DNA of 64,000 nt from Fomitopsis serialis (Eukaryota; Basidiomycota; Agaricomycetes; Polyporales; Fomitopsidaceae). The DNA lies in assembly GCF_022376445.1 (NCBI RefSeq), contig NW_025955034.1, forward strand, positions 124,001-188,000. Direction: 5' to 3'. The notes under the pieces are model-generated. The model did no database searches. It worked only from the letters and a program-made list of their open reading frames with translations, and was not told the DNA's origin. The stretch's first letter is position 1. Every line of letters starts with the position of its first letter. Made by a program: the position numbers and the translations under genes. Below are positions 57,301 through 64,000 of the stretch, one piece after another.

Positions 57301-59086
57301 CAGACCCACCTCGTCATCAGCTCGCGCTCCCTGGCGCAATAGAAGCTCTCCACCTTGTCCAGCTCCCCGTCCAGCATATTAAAGAACGACCGTGCCACGG
57401 GCGGCAGCATGGGCAGTAGCTCTCGTAACGGCGGGTGCACGCCCACGGCCCACGGCCAGGTCTTCTTCGCCGAGCCCGGCGTAACAGGGATGGACGTGGC
57501 GGGCGTCCTCGGGTGACCTTCGTGCGCGATCGATTGAGAGCCAGAGACACTGCGTGCGTGCGCCGTCACGGAGAGGCCCGTCGTCGTCCGCCTGCGGAGA
57601 CGCGGGAGGACGCTGCTGGCGCGGCCCGGGCTCGCACTGGTGTGGATCTGCACCGGACTCTGCCTGGCGTCGTCAGGTTCTGAGTCGGGGAAGGACTCTC
57701 TGCGCATGTCCTCGTCGCCTTCAGGAGGCGGGGATGACGAGGGCATGCTCGCCCCCGCGGCGTCCGAGCTGAAGCGCGTAGTGCGAAGTGGGCTGGATGT
57801 CGAAGGCCCCTTTTCGGCATCGGGGTGACGGCTCTGTGAGGGAGTGAGCGGGAGGAGGGGTGTGGCGCCATCGATGCTTGTGTCCAGTTCGGACTCTTGC
57901 GCACGCCTGATGAGGGTGATCTTCTTCTTGAGACCACGGTAGTCACTATACACACAATTCAGTTTTCAATGCTTCGTGCTTGCCATATTCGCTGGAGGAT
58001 CGAATGGCGACATGTACACAATGTCGCAGCAAATGCACAATGCCCGTACACTACGACCCAGCCAGTGGCAAATCAACAGACATCCCTCGCGCAACCTCCG
58101 CATAGCTGGATCTCTCCAACCTCCAGTGCAACAAGGTCTGTACTGTCGCGGCCTGGAGCCGCGACAAACGCAAGCGCTCCAGCTCAAGCATAGTATCAAG
58201 TTTGGAATGGATGCTGCGCGGGGGTGTCTAGGGGTGCCTGTTGACTTGCGACCACCTGTCAGTGACAGGCGATGCTCTGCTACCGGTCGATCCATCTTCG
58301 TGACAGACGCCACAGCTTAGGCAGCATGTCAAAGGATCCCTGATGATTGGGGAGAACACCTTGATCGAATCCGGGCATTATTGGGGGTCTCGGAGGCGGT
58401 AGGCCTGAGTTTTGTCTGGACCTCGGAAGGGCGAGGATTCCGCGACGATAGGCCCTTGCCAAAACCCTGTACGCAGGCAGAAGACATGGAACCTTGACTT
58501 CAGGTGATCCGCACCCTCTGCCGTTGGACCTCAGCCACCCGCCACGGTCTGCTGCCCCTAGACAGTGTTGTTTTTGACGGGAATGTCAAGACCGGCACAC
58601 TCCGCGTTTGTGCAGGTCTGGATATAGAGGCCTATTGATTTGGCAACAGTTAAAATGACGGGCCCACCGGTAGAGCCCTAAGGAAAAGTCAAGACATCTC
58701 GTGCAATCTTTGGGCAAGCCTTGGGCGTAAGATCGCCATTTTTGTCCGGACATGATCCTGGAAGGTCCCCACATAGAATCAGGGGTCCTCATGTCAATGT
58801 CGAGAGCTGCGCAGTGATCGTGCTACCAGCCGGGACAGAAGGCCGCTGGCGCACAAAGAATTTGAACGATTGTACGCACATATACGCCTTTTTCCACTCA
58901 GGAGTCTATTCATGTGCTGAGGTGGGCCACCCAAACTAGTGTACGATACAGCACACACCTGAGTCTCCTCCAGATACCTGACATTGTTTCGAACTGAAGT
59001 CAGCATGGAGGACAACACAGACTGCCAGTGACTAGGCAGCACGCTCATGTCAGGGCTCATACAATGACGCACCTAGCAAATTTCAT
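54320..59086 (-). CDS. SPX-EXS phosphate exporter, SYG1/XPR1 type
   Basis: XPR1/SYG1 proteins export inorganic phosphate and sense inositol pyrophosphates through the SPX domain. The N-terminus is spread over tiny exons: 59086-59073 (MKFAR), 58977-58959 (YLEETQ), 58905-58880 (TPEWKKAYI), then from 57945 DYRGLKKKITLIRRAQESE. Further SPX pieces are FFNMLDGELDKVESFYCARE, EAKKKLKKAMQECYR, LEVLNNYR, TLNLIGFRKALKKFEKVTH. After about eight membrane helices the EXS domain shows DQFCSLVFTLADLWFA, RFVQSIRRWVDSRQWTHLVN, GPRFVPWCIMGILYATYATA, MDWSFFQPHAKYPLLRSEIL and RLENEHLGNMDQYRVTREV. The tail is acidic then basic (GGDEDEDADRRSQSSSWRRR). All joins are in frame. Intron 3 (58879-57946) is 934 nt and carries a dispersed repeat. 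Confidence 0.9.
57946..58879 (-). other. Unusually long intron of the SPX-EXS gene
   Basis: It separates TPEWKKAYI from DYRGLKKK, two parts of the SPX signature that must be joined. The donor is GTGCGT and the acceptor TGTATAG. Other introns of the gene are about 50-95 nt, so roughly 880 bases look inserted. The shared repeat at 58500-58640 lies inside it. Confidence 0.75.
58500..58640 (+). repeat. Dispersed repeat fragment shared with 36298-36440
   Basis: Second copy of the repeat described at 36298, in the same orientation on the plus strand, within intron 3 of the SPX-EXS gene. Confidence 0.55.
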
Positions 59087-59617
59087 GGCTGGTCGTAATT
59101 AGGATCATGCACGTTCGTCACAGAGAGATAGGATAGGTGGGAAGAGGCGAGGGTGGGAATGCGTGCAGACCCTGCAATGCGTCCGAAGTTAGATTTTGTC
59201 GCTGCCCCTCGCGAGTCCGACCGTCGACGCGCCTCTTGTTGCCTCGTGCTCTTCGCGTCTCGATCACGTGGTCTAATGAAGGGAGGGATGCGTAAAGCCA
59301 GAGATCACCCGCTCAAATCTGTTTCCGAATACTGTTTCCAACATCGCAGATCCGTCGCAGCAACAACCGCACAGGGTGAACAGTAGTCTTCTACTTCTAC
59401 TTAGTGAGTCACCTTGACTCTGGGCTGAATGTGCGCTCGGTACCTTGACGAGTCCGAGCGCTGAGCGCTGAGCCCGGACCCGGAAGCGCGTAATCGACTC
59501 CGAGAGCAATGAAGAACTCGGATATAAACTGACGGTGAGATCATGTAGGACCAAAGACAGCCTACTACTGTCTCGCGCAGCTCACCTCCGCTGTTGAAGA
59601 ACATCCACGCTATCACT
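59087..59617. promoter_or_regulatory. Divergent promoter of the SPX-EXS and HAD genes
   Basis: 531 bases between two outward-facing starts. The short imperfect repeat CGAGCGCTGAGCGCTGAG sits at about 59456-59473. No further site can be assigned. Confidence 0.4.
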
Positions 59618-60541
59618 ATGTCTAGTACGCCCAGTCTTACTGACTACAAGGTCATCATGTTCGACGTCTACGGAACGCTCGTTGTACGTACCCCATCTCT
59701 ACGCCTTCTTACTTCTCTTGCCAGCTTTTGGCGTATGTATCGCTCATGTATGTCACAGGATTGGGAGTCAGGCATCGTGCACGGTCTCAAGCCCATCCTC
59801 GCGGGCACGCCCCTCGCCTCCCGCGAAGCCGCCCTGACAGCGTACCAGAACGTCGAACGCGACCTCCAAACCCGCTACCCGACCATGCGCTACAGCGAGC
59901 TCCTCACCCGAGTCCACGCCGAGCTCGACGCGCGCGCCCACAACCTCTCCGCACCCGCCGAACCCTCCGGGAGCACCGCCGCAACCGTCGAGAGCAGCAC
60001 CGGCGCGGTCGTCGAAGGTACTACAGTCGGGTCCTCCGCGTCCGCGTCGGAGTCCCCGGACGCGCACACCGCGTTCGGACAGAGCATCGGCGGGTGGCCG
60101 CCCTTCCCGGACACGATCGCCGCGCTCACGACGCTCAGCAAGCACTTCAAGCTCACGGTCCTGTCCAACGTCGACCGCGCGTCCTTCGCACACACCCAGC
60201 GCGCGCTCGAGGGCCCGTCCGACGCGCCGCACTTCCGCTTCTCGGCCGTCTACACCGCGGAGGACGCCGGCGCGTACAAGCCCGATCCGCGTGCGCGCGA
60301 GTACGCGCTGCGCCGCGTGGAGGCAGAGCTCGGCGTCCCGCGGGAGCAGGTCCTCGTCGTCGCGGTGAGCGTGTCGCATGACGTGCAGCCGTCGAGGGAG
60401 ATAGGCTTGGCGACGGCGTGGATCTCGAGGAAGGGGTCGCTCATTGGCTGGGATGGGGACGAGGGGTCGAAGGCGACGTTCAGGTTCGACACTCTGGGTG
60501 AGATGGCGGAGGCGGTCGAGCACGAGGCGAATGGGGCATAG
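59618..60541 (+). CDS. HAD-superfamily hydrolase, 2-haloacid dehalogenase type
   Basis: Exon 1 (59618-59683) and exon 2 (59759-60541), joined over a 75-nt intron, give 282 aa. The start is MSSTPSLTDYKVIMFDVYGT; an in-frame ATG 24 bases upstream is less likely. HAD motif I is FDVYGTLV with the nucleophilic Asp, motif II is LSNVD, the Lys of motif III is in GAYKPDP, and motif IV is SHDVQPSREIGLATAWIS. The intron is removed between GTLV and DWESGI, restoring the usual DVYGTL-DWE sequence. Residues 110-150 form a Ser/Ala-rich insert within the cap. Likely hydrolyses small halogenated or phosphorylated acids in the cytosol; the substrate is unknown. Confidence 0.85.
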   Translation: MSSTPSLTDYKVIMFDVYGTLVVRTPSLRLLTSLASFWRMYRSCMSQDWESGIVHGLKPILAGTPLASREAALTAYQNVERDLQTRYPTMRYSELLTRVHAELDARAHNLSAPAEPSGSTAATVESSTGAVVEGTTVGSSASASESPDAHTAFGQSIGGWPPFPDTIAALTTLSKHFKLTVLSNVDRASFAHTQRALEGPSDAPHFRFSAVYTAEDAGAYKPDPRAREYALRRVEAELGVPREQVLVVAVSVSHDVQPSREIGLATAWISRKGSLIGWDGDEGSKATFRFDTLGEMAEAVEHEANGA

Positions 60542-60887
60542 GCGATTGCCTACGTTGTGTTCGCATGTATACCTACAGAGTGGGGTATGATGAAGCAATG
60601 ATGTATGTTGTTGGCAGTCTCCCATCCCTGCTGGGTAAAAGTAATACGACACTGCACTTGCTGCGTTGGAATTTCTCTGGGAAGCGTCAAGATTCGGCAT
60701 ATCCAGACGTGATCCAGAGAGATGGAGAGTGCATTATGGATCCATCCCGTGTCATGGCGAGTAAAGGACGTACACTAATTCTCGTACATTATCGTCGCAC
60801 ATCCACCGTCTAGCACAAGGTGAACTCGCCGAATACTACGCTACATCAAAGCCCAAGTCAAAAGTCCACAAGTGAAAACCCCACGCC
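60542..60887. other. Convergent spacer between HAD and OPT genes
   Basis: Contains both 3' untranslated regions and no recognised gene. Confidence 0.5.
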
Positions 60888-63682
60888 CTACGACGGCGGC
60901 GCGAGACACCGGTCCGCCGACAGGTTGAAGTCGTTCCCCCACCACTGCGGGAAGACCACCGTCTTGCCCGCCGCGCCGAAGATGGCGAAGTTGAGGATGA
61001 AGACGATGACCTGCGTGCCGCCGTCGAGCGCGGCCGCGACGATGTAGTTGTACTTCGTGAACCAGCGCGGGTAGCGCGTGCGCACCCACCACTGCGACAG
61101 TATCCCGAGCGCCATCGACGTGTTCACGGATGTGTTCACGCCGACGGACAGGTAGCACGAGTACTGCATGATGATCGACGTGTTCAGGTTCTCGAAGCCG
61201 GCCTTGGGCCAGATGCGGTACTGCACGCGCCACGTCAGTTTCGTATCATAGCAATCCAACACGGAGGAACACGCACGCAGAGGTAGAACGGCAGCGGGAG
61301 GAAGAGCCCGATCGCGAGCGAGATGGGGACCATCTTGTACGTCGAGTGCGCGCCGAACATCTGCGGGGCGAGCGCGCCCCACGCGATCGCGTTCGAGTTG
61401 TAGCTCTGCGCGTTCTGGCCGGACCACAGACGCGTGCCCGCGATCGACAGGAGCGCGTCGCGCTGCGCATTGATGATCGACAGCATCATGACGTAGTTGA
61501 GGATCGCGCCGACGACCGTGCCCGCCATCTGCATGCAGAACGTCACGCGCGGCGCGAGCTTGCAATACTGCCCGAGCTTCAGGTCCTGCAGGAACGCGAT
61601 GCCCTGCTGCAGAGGGTGCGCGCCGTACATTGCGCCGTACATGTTCGCGACGGGGCGCCCGGGGACCATGTACGCTGGAAGATTCGCCAGTCAGCAATCC
61701 TGCAGAATCCAACAGGGCATAAAAGACAGCTCACCGGTGATCATCTGGAAGAAGCCGTTACCCGATGTGTTGAACTCCGAGAAGCCGATGGTGGCTGCAA
61801 GGGTGGAGTACAGCGCACAAAAGATGAAGCCGATGAAGAGGAGGATCGTAAGGGCCCACCACGGCAGACCGGAGTCGCCAGTGTAGTTGGTCGCCTGCGC
61901 GATGCCGTACGCGGCGAGGAGGATGGCGAGGTACCACCAGCGCGGGATCTGCTTGTACGCCTTCATCTTCTCCCAGTGCACGTCGTGAACGAGGTACTCC
62001 TCCTTGTTCCACGGGTTCAGCGACATGACGAACGGCTTGAGGTCGTTCCAGTGGTACAGCGCAATGTGCGTCACGACCGCGCCGAGCGAGAGGTTCGACG
62101 TGATCAGGTAGAGCGCGTTCGTCGAGGAGAAGTACGCGGGCCCGAGCTCCTCGTACTTGGTCGCGTTGAACTTGCCGTTGCTCAGCAGCGCGGTCTGGTC
62201 GTACACGGACCCGTTCGCCGCGAAGATGTCCTGGCTCATGAACGGGAAGTCCTTGGCATTCCAGAGGTTGCCATAGTACACGGCAGACATGAGGGCATAC
62301 GTCAGGAAGATACCGATGTCCTGGTTGAGCTGCAGCCAGAGCGGCGAATAGAGGCAGTTGGATCCGACCAGGTTCCAGTCGAAGCATACTGCGAGTAGAC
62401 CCATGCCCTCGTTGTTGGACGCGCCACCGAAGACGTTCCGCACGACGGACGAGTGGTTATCCGCCAAGCAGAAGATTGAGACACCGCTGAGGACAGGGAA
62501 GATCCCTGTCATATCGGCAAGAAACCATCAGTATCAAGGATCACGGACTAAACATTGGCTTGGACCCACATTCAGGAAAGATTTCCCAGCAGAACATGAT
62601 AGCGAAGACAGTCCAGAACAGGCGGACACGCTTAGAGGTCATCTGTCTGTCATAATGGAGGGCCTGGAACAGGTTGGCGATGTAGACTGGGCAAGACGAA
62701 CGTCAGTGACCGTGCCAGTGCGCAACATGCGGTCAACTCGAACGCACTGTTATTGGGCCAGAAGCACTTGGTCGGACGGACAAGTGCCTCAGAGAGCAGA
62801 CCGGCATAACCATATCCAATCAGCTGCGAACCGATCAACGTGAATATCGCAATTCCGGGATTCTGCGCGACAGTGAGCGTCTGGTAACTGCGGAGTGCTT
62901 GACGTGGGACCCACCATGTCATTGTTGTAGTACACTATTGCAAACGGCATCAGTGAAATTCACTCAGCGATAACTGTCTGCAATCTGACTTACAGTTCTG
63001 CACGGAGATGACCTGAATCGCGACGGCGGAAGTGGCAGCCGTGGAAGACATGATAATGATGGCCGTGTGCTCCTTGACTACAGAAGAGCACATGAGCCAC
63101 TGGTTTCCGCCCCACGACGATATCACTATACGCACTGTTGAAAGGACCAGGGTTCACCCAGCGCCACCAGCCACGAGATGGCAGAGCCATGTGCATTCCA
63201 TTACCGAACCAGTATGACAGGATGAGCAGGAGTAGCACCGATACGTTGAGCGTCTGGGGCTTGAAGTAATAAATCTGCGCCAACACACTATAGTGGCATC
63301 AAAGTCAGGCGTGCGTCTTTGTCAGACCGGCGGTGATGCTTACGCTCCGAATGCAGAGAAGCCAAGACCAAGGAAGATTGTGCGGAAGGTTACCGCCTGT
63401 AGCTCGGGGTCGTCCCTCGCCGATAAGACCTAGGGTAGAGGACGTGAGTGAACGCGTACGAGAGACGGTATGGCTGTGCGCTACCTTGACGGCGACTTCG
63501 TAGGCCTCCTCAACTCGGTACTCAGCCTCGGTGGCCTCGTCGTTGGCGATGCGGTCCTCCATCGCCTCGACCTCCTTGGTAAGCTCAACGTCGTCGACGG
63601 CGACATCGTCCTCGAGCTTCTTCTCGAGAGAAGAGTCGGAGAGATGCTTGTCGCCGTCGTACATGGCAAGGTGAGACGCCAT
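60888..63682 (-). CDS. Oligopeptide transporter, OPT family
   Basis: Proton-coupled plasma-membrane importer of small peptides (or glutathione). It starts MASHLAMYDGDKHLSDSSLE with an acidic cytosolic N-terminus (EVEAMEDRIANDEATEAEY). A first 55-nt intron leads to VLSARDDPELQAVTFRTIFL then GLGFSAFGA. Later exons include SYWFGNGMHMALPSRGWWRW, NPGIAIFTLIGSQLIGYGYA, CFDWNLVGSNCLYSPLWLQL, ISRWW-like IPRWWYLAILLAAYG, GRPVANMYGAMYGAHPLQQG and LKLGQYCKLAPRVTFCMQM. The C-terminus has SQWWVRTRYPRWFTKYNYIV and LSADRCLAPPS-stop. About twelve to fourteen helices are expected, total length near 770-800 aa as usual. Introns near 62890-62550 were not resolved exactly. No break was seen. Confidence 0.9.
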
Positions 63683-64000
63683 GGCTGGGATGCTGGTGGC
63701 GGACTAAACCTGGGACGCGAACGTCGACGTGCAAGGGATTCGTCGAGAAGCCGGACTGGGTGACGCTGGGTATTTATCCAGAGTGTGGCTACGCGGGTCA
63801 TGGCAATATCATAGAGATGCGCGGACGAGAAGTGGAACCTGTGGCGGCGCGTTGGCGCATGCGCCCGTCGTTCGCATCTGGCAGGCTGCTGTCAACTGTG
63901 CACCAACGAAGCATGCGCGCGAGGCTACCTGCAGTCGCAGATGGCTGTATCTACCGCACGGCGAGCGTGCACACGACCCCTTGCGGCGGTAGTCGGAGTA
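63683..64000. other. Upstream region of the OPT gene to the window end
   Basis: A TATA-like GGATAAATACC on the minus strand (about 63769-63779) lies some 90 bases before the OPT start. No other gene is evident; the 87-codon plus-strand frame here has no recognisable content. Confidence 0.45.

Noticed and set aside
59768..60700. 310-codon minus-strand frame
   Set aside because: Antisense of the HAD gene, which has all catalytic motifs on the other strand.
61346..62398. 350-codon plus-strand frame
   Set aside because: Antisense shadow of the OPT transporter exons, which carry the conserved protein sequence.

Overview
This window looks like nuclear DNA of a wood-inhabiting agaricomycete basidiomycete, probably Polyporales. 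The evidence is GC-rich coding sequence broken by many 45-65 nt introns (GTRNGT donors, CTRAY branch points), lineage-expanded F-box and MYND families, tandem GH28 pectinases, and an OPT transporter. The species assignment is an inference; nothing identifies it exactly.

Positions 1-36 kb are an accessory, duplication-rich region. It starts with the 5' end of one member of an unnamed family (1-162), a decayed relative (about 600-2550), and a 1.88-kb tandem duplication with two better copies (2733-3904 and 4612-5786). A glycine/histidine-rich hydrophilin-like gene follows (6509-7259). Next come three MYND zinc-finger genes (7465-8257, 10896-11679 broken, 33241-34055) and six members of one F-box family (9211 broken, 14847 broken, 25021-26358 intact, 27301 broken, 31289-32545 intact, 34621-35973 intact). 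A C2H2 zinc-finger gene is present in two inverted copies (12367-13588 and 22956-24033), each with different frameshifts, inside arms of about 2.4 kb. A second inverted pair (26.87-28.71 and 31.0-32.91 kb) carries F-box paralogs and flanks a conserved gene (29496-30608). Ordinary genes are embedded here: a Sec2/Rabin8-type Rab exchange factor (16574-19497), a TenA-like gene with frame breaks (20028-20973), and an F-box-like/LRR-type gene (21249-22188). MYND and F-box genes recur as head-to-head pairs, the most system-like pattern in the window.

Positions 36-38.9 kb and 42.7-46.9 kb are gene-poor. They hold dispersed repeat fragments and the remnant of a Helitron-type PIF1 helicase (about 44.9-45.7 kb).

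Positions 38.9-64 kb are conventional and mostly intact: a triose-phosphate/nucleotide-sugar transporter-family protein (38912-40577), an UNC93-like MFS protein (41101-42685), two tandem exo-polygalacturonases (46950-48933 and 49781-51746), LSM8 (52232-52732), a candidate small secreted protein (53185-53742), an SPX-EXS phosphate exporter of the SYG1/XPR1 type (54320-59086), a HAD-family dehalogenase (59618-60541), and an oligopeptide transporter (60888-63682). Pectin breakdown plus peptide, phosphate and sugar-phosphate transport fits a saprotroph. Coordinates of multi-exon genes come from reading splice sites by eye.
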